From NCBI GenBank assembly GCA_905182835.1, contig CAJJDI010000010.1, forward strand, positions 50,155 through 114,154: 64,000 nucleotides of DNA, in the 5' to 3' direction. The notes below the pieces were generated by a model, which did not search any database, was not told where the DNA came from, and was given only the letters and a program-made list of their open reading frames with translations. Origin of the DNA: an uncultured Flavobacteriaceae bacterium. Lineage in GTDB: Bacteria; Bacteroidota; Bacteroidia; Flavobacteriales; Flavobacteriaceae. Each line of letters starts with the position of its first letter. The stretch's first letter is position 1. Shown one piece after another: positions 1 through 8,413 of the stretch. Position numbers and translations under genes: made by a program.

Positions 1-1
1 T

Positions 2-238
2 TCACAGGATTCAAGAGCATGGGGTTTTGTTCCTTTTGATCATGTGGTTGGCAAACCAGTATTTAAATGGTTAAGTTGGAATACAAACGGAAAGGGAATT
101 AATAAAATCAGATGGGATAGAATGTTTACTACAGTACATGGAGCAGGTAATCCTACTTCTTATTTTGTGCCGTTTTTAATATTTCTTGGAATTTATTTCG
201 GAGTCAAAAAGTGGAAACAATACAAAAAAGAGGATTAA
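2..238 (+). CDS. lepB: Signal peptidase I, C-terminal end (5' truncated by window edge)
   Basis: The frame is open from base 2, so this is the last 78 codons of a longer gene. It begins with SQDSRAWGFVPFDHVVGKP, the conserved late box (S-x-D-S-R-x-x-G) of type I signal peptidases, which cut signal peptides from exported proteins at the outer face of the inner membrane. The Ser/Lys catalytic residues lie upstream, outside the window. Near the end there is a hydrophobic stretch (about codons 52-68) followed by a lysine-rich tail, as in flavobacterial LepB proteins that carry an extra C-terminal membrane segment. The stop codon shares one base with the start of the next gene (TAATG), so the two are probably translationally coupled. 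Confidence 0.85.
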   Translation, partial: SQDSRAWGFVPFDHVVGKPVFKWLSWNTNGKGINKIRWDRMFTTVHGAGNPTSYFVPFLIFLGIYFGVKKWKQYKKED

Positions 239-840
239 TGAATATTTTAGTTCATCCAAATTACTTTCCAAATATTCATCAGTTTACAAAAATAATTAAA
301 GCAAGTAATATACTTTTTGAAGTAAGTGACAATTACCAAAAACAAACTTTTAGAAATAGAACATATATTTATGGAGCTAATGGAAAGTTAGGCCTGTTCA
401 TTCCTGTTATACATACTCATAATAATAGAGAGCTATTTAGAGATATCAAAATATCTTATGATAGCGATTGGATGGCACTTCACCTGAAATCTTTACAAAG
501 CGCTTATAGAAGCTCTCCTTATTTTGAATATTTTGAAGATGATTTTATCGCTTTATATTCTAAAAAAGAAAAATTTCTTGTTGATTTTAACATTAAATGT
601 CTGCAACTAATTTTAGAATGTTTAGATATTAATATTAATCACAGCTTTACAAAAAAATATACTAAAAACTCCCTCGACACTATAGATTTAAGAGATTTTA
701 GTATAGCTAGGAAAGAAAACAATATTGAACTAAAAAAATACATTCAAGTTTTTGGTTCTAAGCATGGTTTTATATCTAATTTAAGTATCCTGGACCTTCT
801 ATTTAATGAAGGTAATAATTCATTAAATCTTATAAATTAA
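238..840 (+). CDS. WbqC-family protein
   Basis: This 200-residue protein begins MNILVHPNYFPNIHQF, which fits the WbqC family opening (a hydrophobic strand, then a P-x-Y-x-P/F-type motif). A GTG 27 bases upstream is also in frame, but it lies inside lepB and would add residues before the conserved opening, so the ATG at 238 is preferred. WbqC-like proteins were named from O-antigen clusters and are thought to act in sugar or amide modification. The biochemical role is not settled, and this copy sits after lepB rather than in a polysaccharide cluster, an arrangement common in flavobacteria. Its 3' end overlaps the convergent EEP hydrolase gene by 11 bases. Confidence 0.75.
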   Translation: MNILVHPNYFPNIHQFTKIIKASNILFEVSDNYQKQTFRNRTYIYGANGKLGLFIPVIHTHNNRELFRDIKISYDSDWMALHLKSLQSAYRSSPYFEYFEDDFIALYSKKEKFLVDFNIKCLQLILECLDININHSFTKKYTKNSLDTIDLRDFSIARKENNIELKKYIQVFGSKHGFISNLSILDLLFNEGNNSLNLIN

Positions 841-1849
841 AAACTGAAATTATCGGGAAATGATCGGATAGATTTTTATTAAAAGTCTTGAATTCATTTA
901 TTCTAAAAGAGTTGTCCATTAAGATAAAGTCAATTCGCATTGGGAAATACTTAAAATTATAGGTACTACCAAAGCCACTACCGGCAGAATCAAATGAATC
1001 CACTAAACTTCCTTTTAATAGCTTATAAACATACGAGTAAGCAGTATTATTAAAATCCCCAGAAAGAACTACTCTATATGGAGAACTTTGAATATGCTTC
1101 GAAATAATATTGGATTGATCTTCTTGAATTTTAAATGTATTGTCAAATACATTTAAAATCTTATCAGAACTATTATCTTCAAAAGTTTTTAATTCAGACT
1201 CTAATTTAAAAGACTGAAGATGAATATTATAAAACCTTAAAGTATCTCTATCTTTTATTACATCTACAAATATTGCGATAGCTGAAGAGTTCTCTGAAAC
1301 AACAACTCCTTTGTTAACTATTGGAAATTTAGAAAAAATAGCCAATCCATAACTGGTTTTACCTCCACTTAAAGAGGAATGTTGATAAGGGTAGGGTTTT
1401 AATAAAAAACTTTCAGTGCTGCTGAACTCTTGTATATTAATTACATCCGGTTTCTCAACATCAATAAATGACTTAATTTTATTTAAAATATCATCATCCT
1501 CAATCCAGTCATATAAATTAAATAGTCGAACGTTATAACTCATCACACTAATACTATTTGAACTAACTCTCTTTATATTTTGAGAAATTTTAAAAAAAGA
1601 TAGTACATGACTATAACCAATTAATAAAATTAAAAGTGATAAGAAAAATTGCTTCTTTAATTTAATTATCCAGTATATGCAAAATAAAAAGTTAATAATT
1701 AGTAAAACTGGTACAGATAAACTCACAAAAGATAAGTAAGGAAACAGACTGGGTTTTATATACTGTAGAGTGTAGGAAAATAATAAAAGTATTGCTAAAA
1801 TAGAATTAACAAAATACACTAACTTATCAATGAGGTTAAGGTTTTTCAT
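830..1849 (-). CDS. Membrane-anchored endonuclease/exonuclease/phosphatase (EEP) family hydrolase
   Basis: The 339-residue protein has three hydrophobic segments (about residues 10-27, 38-60 and 66-87), followed by an EEP catalytic domain facing the periplasm or outside. Catalytic features are visible: N106 in MSYNVRLF, E141 in NIQEF, D265 and N267 in SGDFNN, and D329-H330 in the terminal SDHFP. The fold covers DNase I-like nucleases, sphingomyelinases and phosphoinositide phosphatases, so the substrate cannot be read from sequence. A membrane-anchored, outward-facing copy could act on extracellular nucleic acid or a phosphodiester. It is the last gene of the minus-strand run that includes mutL and two rhomboid proteases, 6 bases after the second rhomboid gene. 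Confidence 0.8.
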   Translation of the reverse strand: MKNLNLIDKLVYFVNSILAILLLFSYTLQYIKPSLFPYLSFVSLSVPVLLIINFLFCIYWIIKLKKQFFLSLLILLIGYSHVLSFFKISQNIKRVSSNSISVMSYNVRLFNLYDWIEDDDILNKIKSFIDVEKPDVINIQEFSSTESFLLKPYPYQHSSLSGGKTSYGLAIFSKFPIVNKGVVVSENSSAIAIFVDVIKDRDTLRFYNIHLQSFKLESELKTFEDNSSDKILNVFDNTFKIQEDQSNIISKHIQSSPYRVVLSGDFNNTAYSYVYKLLKGSLVDSFDSAGSGFGSTYNFKYFPMRIDFILMDNSFRINEFKTFNKNLSDHFPIISVFNL

Positions 1850-1855
1850 TAAACA

Positions 1856-2674
1856 TTATTTTTTTCCAGCCTTAAATAAAAACTCCTTTTCATCTTCTGA
1901 TAAATTATCATAACCACTCTTACTTATTTTATCTAAAATAATATCAATTCTTTTTTGTGTTGCAGCATCACTTTTTAGGTTACTTTTTTTAACACTATCG
2001 TTCTTGTAATATTTCATTTTAGATTTCACAGAAAAGTAGGATTGGATAGATTTCCAATTAAATAAAGGATTCTTATTATTAGAATATAAATTAGAATAAA
2101 AATACATACCAAGTAAATCACCACCAATATGAGCGATAAAGCCCCCGGAATTAGTACCAAAAGCTCCCAATACATCAATTAAAATAATAAAATAAGCTAT
2201 ATACTTGAGTTCAACCTTCCAAAAAGCAATTGGAACGAGTTTATACGGCATATAAAGACATAAAAAGATTAAAAGTGCCCTTACCCCTGCTGAAGCGCCA
2301 ATTAATGGGCCAAGGTCTTTATTTGAGATTAAAATTGATGAGTATAAAACAAAAAACAAGCCACCAGTTAGAATTCCATATAAATATATTTTAATAGGAA
2401 GACTATTATTAAAAACATTAACTAATGCGTTACTTACATAAAAGAGTACTAACATATTAAAAAATAAGTCCCATATACTTATGTGGATAAAAGAATATGT
2501 AATAAAAGTCCATGGCTTAAATAAAACATCTTCAATATTTGAATTAAGCTGAAAAAAATCAAGAATGATACTTTTAAAAAGTAAAGTAAGTAGAAATATT
2601 AATGCATTATAAAATATTATCTTTTCAAAGATTGAAAATGATTTATATTTTATTTTAAGATCATTTAATTCCAT
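1856..2674 (-). CDS. Rhomboid-family intramembrane serine protease (second of a tandem pair)
   Basis: This 272-residue protein has about six membrane segments in the first 195 residues and a polar cytoplasmic tail. The catalytic dyad is in place: S128 in the GASAG motif (preceded by GPLI) and H182 in AHIGGDLLG, on separate membrane helices. The family cleaves substrates within or next to their transmembrane helix. Its first 10 bases of coding sequence overlap the end of the upstream rhomboid gene. The charged tail (about 200-272) is rich in lysine and serine and is absent from the partner. The two proteins are clearly diverged from each other. The substrate is unknown. Confidence 0.85.
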   Translation of the reverse strand: MELNDLKIKYKSFSIFEKIIFYNALIFLLTLLFKSIILDFFQLNSNIEDVLFKPWTFITYSFIHISIWDLFFNMLVLFYVSNALVNVFNNSLPIKIYLYGILTGGLFFVLYSSILISNKDLGPLIGASAGVRALLIFLCLYMPYKLVPIAFWKVELKYIAYFIILIDVLGAFGTNSGGFIAHIGGDLLGMYFYSNLYSNNKNPLFNWKSIQSYFSVKSKMKYYKNDSVKKSNLKSDAATQKRIDIILDKISKSGYDNLSEDEKEFLFKAGKK

Positions 2675-3417
2675 CTACTTGAGTTGAATTGATTTTTTTT
2701 CCAGTAGTACATTATTAAAAATCCTGTAAAAGCACCACCAAGATGCGCAATATAAGCAGTATTACTTGGACTGAAAATTGAAGTTCCAGTTACCGCAGAG
2801 AATAAATCTAATAAAATAATTCCTGGTATAAAATACTTTGCCTTAACAGGGAAAGGTAAAAACAATAGCATTAATTTACTTTCAGGAAATAAATATCCAA
2901 ATGCAACTAAAATACCCATTATTGCTCCCGAAGCACCAACCATTGTTGTATTAAATGCAGATAAAAAAGTGCCTAAGTCTAATTCATTAATTACCGATAA
3001 CCAACCCGAATTGTATTTACCTTGATTTAAAAGATCTAAAATCTCTGACTTACTTATATCTGATGAAACTAATACATCAAGAATACTATAAAAACTATAA
3101 TAAGAGAAAATCAAAGAAATTATAGCTGCTCCTAAGCCACAAGAAAAATATAGAAATAAAAATTTGTTTGTTCCATAAACCTGCTCAACAGCAGTACCAA
3201 ACATATAAAGGGCAGCCATATTAAATATTAAGTGCATCAAATCTCCGTGCATAAACATATGAGAAATGATTTGCCAAGGTTGAAATATATTGTTTTCTGG
3301 AAAATATAAACCAAAAATTGAATACATTAAATCAGGGTTAATTAGAAATGTTGCACCAAACATAATAACATTAATTATTAATAGGTGTTTGACTCCATCT
3401 GAAATTCTTCTAAACAT
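2665..3417 (-). CDS. Rhomboid-family intramembrane serine protease (first of a tandem pair)
   Basis: This 250-residue protein is a standard six- to seven-helix rhomboid. It contains the helix-2 signature HMFMHGDLMHLIFNM with N66, the nucleophile S163 in GASGAIMG and the base H225 in AHLGGAFTG, so it looks active. A long loop (about 113-150) between helices 3 and 4 is larger than in GlpG. It starts 3 bases after mutL ends and overlaps the next rhomboid gene by 10 bases, so both are probably made from the same message. The pairing of two rhomboids downstream of mutL recurs in flavobacteria. Confidence 0.88.
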   Translation of the reverse strand: MFRRISDGVKHLLIINVIMFGATFLINPDLMYSIFGLYFPENNIFQPWQIISHMFMHGDLMHLIFNMAALYMFGTAVEQVYGTNKFLFLYFSCGLGAAIISLIFSYYSFYSILDVLVSSDISKSEILDLLNQGKYNSGWLSVINELDLGTFLSAFNTTMVGASGAIMGILVAFGYLFPESKLMLLFLPFPVKAKYFIPGIILLDLFSAVTGTSIFSPSNTAYIAHLGGAFTGFLIMYYWKKNQFNSSRWN

Positions 3418-3420
3418 ATT

Positions 3421-5223
3421 TTAATTGAATTTATTATCTAAATCTTGTGATGTTAAAGTAATATATGTTCTCTTATTAAATGGTGATATATTTGGTTCTT
3501 TACAAGCAAACAATCCATTAACAATATACTCCATCTCATTGGAATTTAACTTTTGACCATTTTTAATTGACATACTTTTAGCCAGGGATTTTGAGATCAT
3601 ATCTGTTTGACTGAAATTGTCATCAGGAATTTCATTACTAATATTATCTAACAACTGTCTAATTATTAGCTCTAAGTTACTCTCTTCAATGGAGGCTGGT
3701 AATGATGAAAATGATAAAGTTTCATTATTAACAATTTTAAATAAAAAACCTGAATTATTTAATTGAGTTTTAAAGTTATCAATTATAGCAATTTCTTTTA
3801 TAGACATATGAATATCTACAGGGTATAATAATTTTTGTGATTCATTTCCTTGAACGGTAATGTATTTAAGGAAGTTTTCATATAAGATACGTTGGTGAGC
3901 TCTGTTTTGATTTATAATAACTAATCCAGATTTGATTTTATTTACTAAATATTTATTACTAAGTTGGAATACAGTTGGTTTGGAATCATCTTTTAAACTA
4001 TCAGTTATGTCAAATTGCGAATCTAAATTTTCAGATAGACTAGAGTAAACTAACTCTTCATTTTTAGGGGAATTAAGATCGTTAGCTCTAAGGTTAAACT
4101 CATTTTTATTATTTTCAAACGGATTGTAGCTGGGATTAACATCAACATCAATATTACCATTAGGTGCCATAGAGGCATATTTATATGGGATGTCTAGGTT
4201 TTTATCTCTGTCAAAATCTAAAATTGGTGATATATTAAATTGACCTAGACTATGCTTAATAGCAGATCTTAATATTGCATAAATTGTGTGATCATCATCA
4301 AACTTAATTTCAGTCTTAGTCGGATGTATATTTATATCTATCCTTTTAGGTTCAACTTCTAAGAAAAGAAAATAGGATGCATTATAACCAATATTAATAA
4401 GGCCTTCAAATGCAGAATTAACAGCATGGTTTAAATAGGGGCTTTTTATATACCTGTTATTTACAAAAAAGAATTGTTCCCCTCTAGATTTTTTAGAAAA
4501 TTCAGGTTTAAAAATAAATCCAGAGAGTTTTAACACTTCTGTATCTTCTTCAACTGGCACAAGTTTTTCATTAGACTTAGAACCAAATATATTAACTATT
4601 CTTTGTCTAATGTTAGATGTTGGTAAACTAAATAATTGAGAATCATTGTTATCAAATTCAAAATGAATTTCTGGGTGCGCTAATGCAACTCTATGAAATT
4701 CATTTATAATATGCCTTACCTCTACATTATCAGATTTTAAAAAATTTCTTCTAGCAGGTACATTATAAAAAAGGTTTTTAACGGAAATAGAGGAACCTAT
4801 ATTTGAAACTATTGATTTATTTTGAATGATGTTGTTACCTTCAATTCGTATAAAAGTACCAATATCACTGGCTTCATCTTTTGTAATTAATTCTGTATGA
4901 GAAATCGCAGCTATACTTGCAAGCGCTTCACCTCTAAAACCTTTAGTAGATAAATTAAATAGATCTGCAGCATTTGTGATTTTCGAGGTCGAATGTCGTT
5001 CAAAACAAATAATAGCATCCTTTTGAGACATACCAGAACCGTTGTCTACTACTTGAATAAGAGTTCTACCTGCTTCTTTTATTAATAATGAGATTTTATT
5101 AGCACCTGAATCTATGGAGTTTTCTAATAATTCTTTGACCACAGATGAAGGTCGTTGAACAACTTCTCCAGCGGCAATTTGATTCGCAACATGATCAGGT
5201 AATAATTTAATTATATCACTCAT
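3421..5223 (-). CDS. mutL: DNA mismatch repair protein MutL
   Basis: MutL links mismatch recognition by MutS to strand removal. The N-terminal GHKL ATPase half is intact: IAAGEVVQRPSSVVKELLEN (residues 15-35), DNGSGM near 60, STSKI and GFRGEALASIAA. The 600-residue length matches flavobacterial MutL. A linker rich in N, D and S (about 350-420) joins the C-terminal dimer domain. In that domain the endonuclease metal motif, normally DQHAxxE followed by E, reads NQNRAHQRILYE (about residues 437-448), so an Asp and a His are replaced by Asn. The late motif CKEPN is present. Nicking activity is therefore doubtful. The start overlaps the upstream small gene's stop by one base. Confidence 0.96.
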   Translation of the reverse strand: MSDIIKLLPDHVANQIAAGEVVQRPSSVVKELLENSIDSGANKISLLIKEAGRTLIQVVDNGSGMSQKDAIICFERHSTSKITNAADLFNLSTKGFRGEALASIAAISHTELITKDEASDIGTFIRIEGNNIIQNKSIVSNIGSSISVKNLFYNVPARRNFLKSDNVEVRHIINEFHRVALAHPEIHFEFDNNDSQLFSLPTSNIRQRIVNIFGSKSNEKLVPVEEDTEVLKLSGFIFKPEFSKKSRGEQFFFVNNRYIKSPYLNHAVNSAFEGLINIGYNASYFLFLEVEPKRIDINIHPTKTEIKFDDDHTIYAILRSAIKHSLGQFNISPILDFDRDKNLDIPYKYASMAPNGNIDVDVNPSYNPFENNKNEFNLRANDLNSPKNEELVYSSLSENLDSQFDITDSLKDDSKPTVFQLSNKYLVNKIKSGLVIINQNRAHQRILYENFLKYITVQGNESQKLLYPVDIHMSIKEIAIIDNFKTQLNNSGFLFKIVNNETLSFSSLPASIEESNLELIIRQLLDNISNEIPDDNFSQTDMISKSLAKSMSIKNGQKLNSNEMEYIVNGLFACKEPNISPFNKRTYITLTSQDLDNKFN

Positions 5224-5498
5224 TAATTATGAAAAATTTTTAAATCGAAATCAATAAAATATAGAAATATTAAAATCAGAATTGAAATAATTACAAACAA
5301 CCTGATTTTTACTGATTTCTCGGTTTGATTATTATAATCATTAACAGCCTTAGTCATTTTATTCTTAATACCACTAGTCGAACCTAACGTTGTTCTGAAT
5401 TCATCAAATTTAGGTTTTATTTTAAACTTTGTTTTAGCAAATCTTCCAGAATAATTATAAACTTTATTATTCTTAGAATTAAAATTCAGCGAGCCCAT
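5223..5498 (-). CDS. Conserved small membrane protein between ribH and mutL
   Basis: This 91-residue protein has a basic, soluble first two thirds (lysine-rich, with FKIKPKFDEFRTT around residues 25-37) and one hydrophobic segment near the C terminus (about residues 67-85, IRLFVIISILILIFLYFI). Similar small proteins occupy this place in flavobacterial genomes and are sometimes labelled riboflavin synthase subunit beta, a label that rests only on the ribH neighbour and is not supported by sequence. It would be a tail-anchored cytoplasmic protein. It overlaps the mutL start by one base and lies 56 bases after ribH. Function unknown. Confidence 0.65.
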   Translation of the reverse strand: MGSLNFNSKNNKVYNYSGRFAKTKFKIKPKFDEFRTTLGSTSGIKNKMTKAVNDYNNQTEKSVKIRLFVIISILILIFLYFIDFDLKIFHN

Positions 5499-5554
5499 TA
5501 TAAATTTTTAAATAAAAATAACGAATAATATGTTTTATTAAGATAGTTTCTTGA

Positions 5555-6031
5555 CTAATTTAAATTAGCAAGCTGTAAAGCAGTGATTGCAGCTTCAACC
5601 CCTTTATTACCAAATTTACCTCCAGATCTGTCAATCGACTGTTGTTTGATATTATCTGTTAGTACACAAAAAACAACTGGAATATCAAAGTTAATGTTTA
5701 AGTCTATTATTCCTTTGGATACGGATTGACAAATATAATTAAAATGTTCAGTCTCTCCTTTAATAACACAACCTATAGCTATAACTACGTCAACACCAGA
5801 TTGAATCATTTTTTTAGATCCAAAAACTAATTCAAAACTTCCGGGGACATCTATTCTTTTAATATTATCAGATATAACTCCACAATTTAAAAGGGTATCA
5901 TAAGCTCCACTATATAAAGACTCCGTAATATCTTCATTCCAGTTTGAAACCACTAAACCTATAGTTAAACCAACTCCACTAGGAACTTTACTTACATCAT
6001 AATTCGACAAGTCAGAATTTTGAGTACTCAT
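5555..6031 (-). CDS. ribH: 6,7-dimethyl-8-ribityllumazine synthase
   Basis: RibH condenses 5-amino-6-ribitylaminouracil with 3,4-dihydroxy-2-butanone 4-phosphate, the step before riboflavin. The 158-residue length is normal. Recognisable parts are SNWNEDIT (substrate pocket, near residue 29), VPGSFEL, GCVIKGETEHFNYI with the catalytic His of the TEHF motif (near 93), and RSGGKFGNKG at the end. It lies 5 bases after the TPR membrane-protein gene. The other rib genes are not in the window. A 14-base AT-rich palindrome spans the stop codon but lacks the features of a terminator. Confidence 0.95.
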   Translation of the reverse strand: MSTQNSDLSNYDVSKVPSGVGLTIGLVVSNWNEDITESLYSGAYDTLLNCGVISDNIKRIDVPGSFELVFGSKKMIQSGVDVVIAIGCVIKGETEHFNYICQSVSKGIIDLNINFDIPVVFCVLTDNIKQQSIDRSGGKFGNKGVEAAITALQLANLN

Positions 6032-6036
6032 AATAA

Positions 6037-6801
6037 TTATTTAGACGAAGCACTAGCCATACCAATTAATGCTTCAATATTAGTAGCCTCAATTGAACTT
6101 GAGAATTCACTTTTGATTCTATTAAAAAAGTTTAATGATTTTTTTGGCTGATCAATTTCTAGACCAACATAACCAGCTTTTAGTAAATACATTGGAGTAG
6201 TAAAGTCATTTGAAGAATAATTAATTGCCTTTTCATAATATTCCATGGCATCTTCAAATTGATTTAATTGAGAAAAACTATCCCCAATTGACCCTGTAGC
6301 AGTAGCACCTAGGATTTGATCCTCTGATTTAAATTTACTCAAATACTTAATAGCATTTTGGTAGTCGTTCAAATTCAAATAAGACATTCCAGCATAATAA
6401 CTAGCAAGATTGGAAGCCTTAGTACCAGAATAATTCTCTATAATATCTATCATTCCAAATTTACCGTCTGTTCCGTTAAGAGAAAGGGTGAATAAAGAAT
6501 CATTTTTAGTTTGATTAGCAGACTCAAAATAAGTTTGAGCGTGGTGCATTTCGTTCATTGCATTAGATTCCGCTGGTTGTTGAATGTACTTATCAAAACC
6601 TAAGTACCCTAAAACAAAAACTGCTGCGATAGCAATCAAAACAAAAATGTATTTCTGATTTGCAGCAACCCATTCCTCGGTCTTAGAAGCTCCGTCGTCT
6701 AAAGTGTTAAAAACTCCAGCTGTTGCTGATTTATTTTCTAACTCTTCTAAATTGCTAAGAGATGATTTAGATTTAGATCCTTTTTTTTTATAAGTTGCCA
6801 T
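6037..6801 (-). CDS. TPR-containing, single-pass inner-membrane protein
   Basis: The 254-residue protein has a short basic, serine-rich cytoplasmic N terminus, one transmembrane helix (about residues 50-68, KYIFVLIAIAAVFVLGYLGF) and an exported domain with tetratricopeptide-type helical repeats. Repeats can be seen at about 135-165 (AGMSYLNLNDYQNAIKYL) and 172-200 (DSFSQLNQFEDAMEYYEKAI). The layout is that of YfgM-like ancillary factors, which associate with the Sec translocon in other bacteria. That role is only a suggestion here. It is the first gene of the minus-strand ribH-mutL-rhomboid run, divergent from recF across 125 bases. Confidence 0.75.
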   Translation of the reverse strand: MATYKKKGSKSKSSLSNLEELENKSATAGVFNTLDDGASKTEEWVAANQKYIFVLIAIAAVFVLGYLGFDKYIQQPAESNAMNEMHHAQTYFESANQTKNDSLFTLSLNGTDGKFGMIDIIENYSGTKASNLASYYAGMSYLNLNDYQNAIKYLSKFKSEDQILGATATGSIGDSFSQLNQFEDAMEYYEKAINYSSNDFTTPMYLLKAGYVGLEIDQPKKSLNFFNRIKSEFSSSIEATNIEALIGMASASSK

Positions 6802-6822
6802 AAATTAAAAATATTTGAGTCG

Positions 6823-6830
6823 CAAAAATA
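6823..6830 (-). promoter_or_regulatory. Possible -7 element for the TPR-ribH-mutL operon
   Basis: On the minus strand this reads TATTTTTG, a full match to the Bacteroidota -7 consensus TAnnTTTG, about 20 bases before the ATG of the first gene. I see no clear TTG at the matching -33 position, so support is partial. The rest of the 125-base divergent gap to recF is AT-rich without an obvious hairpin. Confidence 0.35.
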
Positions 6831-6926
6831 TATTTTTATTCTTAAAAAAGGATAAAATATTTGTAATTTTTCAATAATTTGCAGTATTAAATCTCAATTT
6901 AATCATTTTTTTTATTAATACCTGCA

Positions 6927-8006
6927 ATGATATTAAAATCTGTAACATTAACTAATTATAAAAGTTTTAGCAGTAAAACGATAAAATTAGACCCTAACAT
7001 TAATTGTTTTATAGGTCCAAATGGAGTGGGTAAGTCAAATATATTAGATGCTATATACCATTTGTCTTTCGGTAAAAGCTATTTTAATCCTATTTCTTCA
7101 CAAAATATAAAACACGGGGAAGACTTTTTTGCTATTAAAGGTTCTTATGAAAAAAACTTAAAAGAAGAAGTGGTAATAATTAACTTTAAAAGGAATGATA
7201 AAAAAGTAATTAAAAGAAATAATAAGCAATATGAGAGATTTAGTGATCACATAGGCTTATTACCATTAGTAATTATCTCCCCAAGTGATAGAAATTTAAT
7301 TGCAGAAGGGAGTGAAATAAGAAGAAAATTTCTAGATAGTGTAATATCTCAAAGTGATAAAAAGTATTTAGATAGTCTTATCAACTATAATAAAGTACTG
7401 GCTCAAAGAAATAGTTTGCTTAAACTGTTTTATAAAAATAAAAACATTGACAATCAAACTATACATGTTTACGACCAACAATTAGAGTCAATTGGAGAAG
7501 ATATTTTTATGAAAAGAAAATCTTTTTTAAAAGACTTTGTTCCTGTATTTAAAAATAAATACAAATCTATATCTAACGACAATGAAGATGTTGATATAAG
7601 TTACAAAACTGATCTAGAAAACGAGAGGTTATCTGTTTTACTCAAAAACAGTTTAGAAAAAGACATGTTTTTACAATACACCTCTAAAGGAATTCATAAA
7701 GATGATTTAGTTTTTAACATTAATAACTATTCAGTTAAAAAATTTGGTAGTCAAGGGCAACAGAAGTCTCTATTAATAGCATTAAAGTTAGCGCAATTTG
7801 ATTTTTTAAAAAATCAGAATAAAAACAATCCAATTTTATTATTAGATGATATTTTTGATAAATTAGACAAAAACAGAGTAAAACAAATAATAAATTTAGT
7901 TAGCGCTGATGATTTTGGTCAAATTTTTATTTCTGATACAGATGAAGAGAGAACAAAAGAATCAATAAAAGAAATTAACAACTCAAATTCAATATTTAAC
8001 CTGTGA
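6927..8006 (+). CDS. recF: DNA replication and repair protein RecF
   Basis: RecF is an SMC-like ATPase that, with RecO and RecR, loads RecA at single-strand gaps. The 359-residue length is standard. Visible motifs are the Walker A GPNGVGKSN (residues 31-39), the ABC signature region GSQGQQKSLLIALKLAQ (about 275-291) and the Walker B ILLLDDIFDKLD (about 302-313). It is the first gene of a plus-strand run. Its stop overlaps the GTG start of the following lipoprotein gene. Another pathway member, recR, lies at 54.5 kb. recF is not beside dnaA/dnaN here but beside a DciA-like gene, as in other Bacteroidota. Confidence 0.95.
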   Translation: MILKSVTLTNYKSFSSKTIKLDPNINCFIGPNGVGKSNILDAIYHLSFGKSYFNPISSQNIKHGEDFFAIKGSYEKNLKEEVVIINFKRNDKKVIKRNNKQYERFSDHIGLLPLVIISPSDRNLIAEGSEIRRKFLDSVISQSDKKYLDSLINYNKVLAQRNSLLKLFYKNKNIDNQTIHVYDQQLESIGEDIFMKRKSFLKDFVPVFKNKYKSISNDNEDVDISYKTDLENERLSVLLKNSLEKDMFLQYTSKGIHKDDLVFNINNYSVKKFGSQGQQKSLLIALKLAQFDFLKNQNKNNPILLLDDIFDKLDKNRVKQIINLVSADDFGQIFISDTDEERTKESIKEINNSNSIFNL

Positions 8007-8413
8007 AAAAAATTATAATTTTAATTTGTATTACTTTTTCCTGTGAAAATAGATCAAATATTGATTTAAGTTTATTAAATGGTTATTGGGAAATCCAATC
8101 TGTTAAACAAAATAATAAACTCCTAAAAACTTATCCATTTAGCGGTACGATTGATTATTTTGAACTAAAAGAAAACAAAGGCATAAGAAAGAAAGTTAAT
8201 CCAAAGTTTGATGGAAAATTCATCACCTCTATGCACCAAATCAATTTTAATATCATTTATAATAATGATATAATTGAAATAGAATATTATGACAAAAAAA
8301 GTCATAAGTATAAAGAAACTATAACTAAATTAGACTCGGTTGATTTATATATAACTAATAAAGATAATTACATATACCATTATAAAGTATATGAGAAACT
8401 AAATTTAGATTAA
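8003..8413 (+). CDS. Small lipoprotein, lipocalin-like
   Basis: The 136-residue protein begins at a GTG that overlaps the recF stop (GTGA). The N terminus MKKIIILICITFSC is a lipoprotein signal with the lipidated cysteine at position 14. The mature part has LLNGYWEIQSVKQNNK and alternating beta-strand patterns resembling the lipocalin-like/DUF4923-type small lipoproteins of flavobacteria. No catalytic residues are recognisable. It probably sits on the outer membrane facing the periplasm. No ATG is available near the signal sequence, so the GTG start is favoured. Function unknown. Confidence 0.65.
   Translation: MKKIIILICITFSCENRSNIDLSLLNGYWEIQSVKQNNKLLKTYPFSGTIDYFELKENKGIRKKVNPKFDGKFITSMHQINFNIIYNNDIIEIEYYDKKSHKYKETITKLDSVDLYITNKDNYIYHYKVYEKLNLD

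Noticed and set aside
5555..5568. Perfect 14-base palindrome at the ribH stop codon
   Set aside because: It is entirely A/T apart from the end bases, has no loop or T run, and such palindromes are expected by chance at this base composition.
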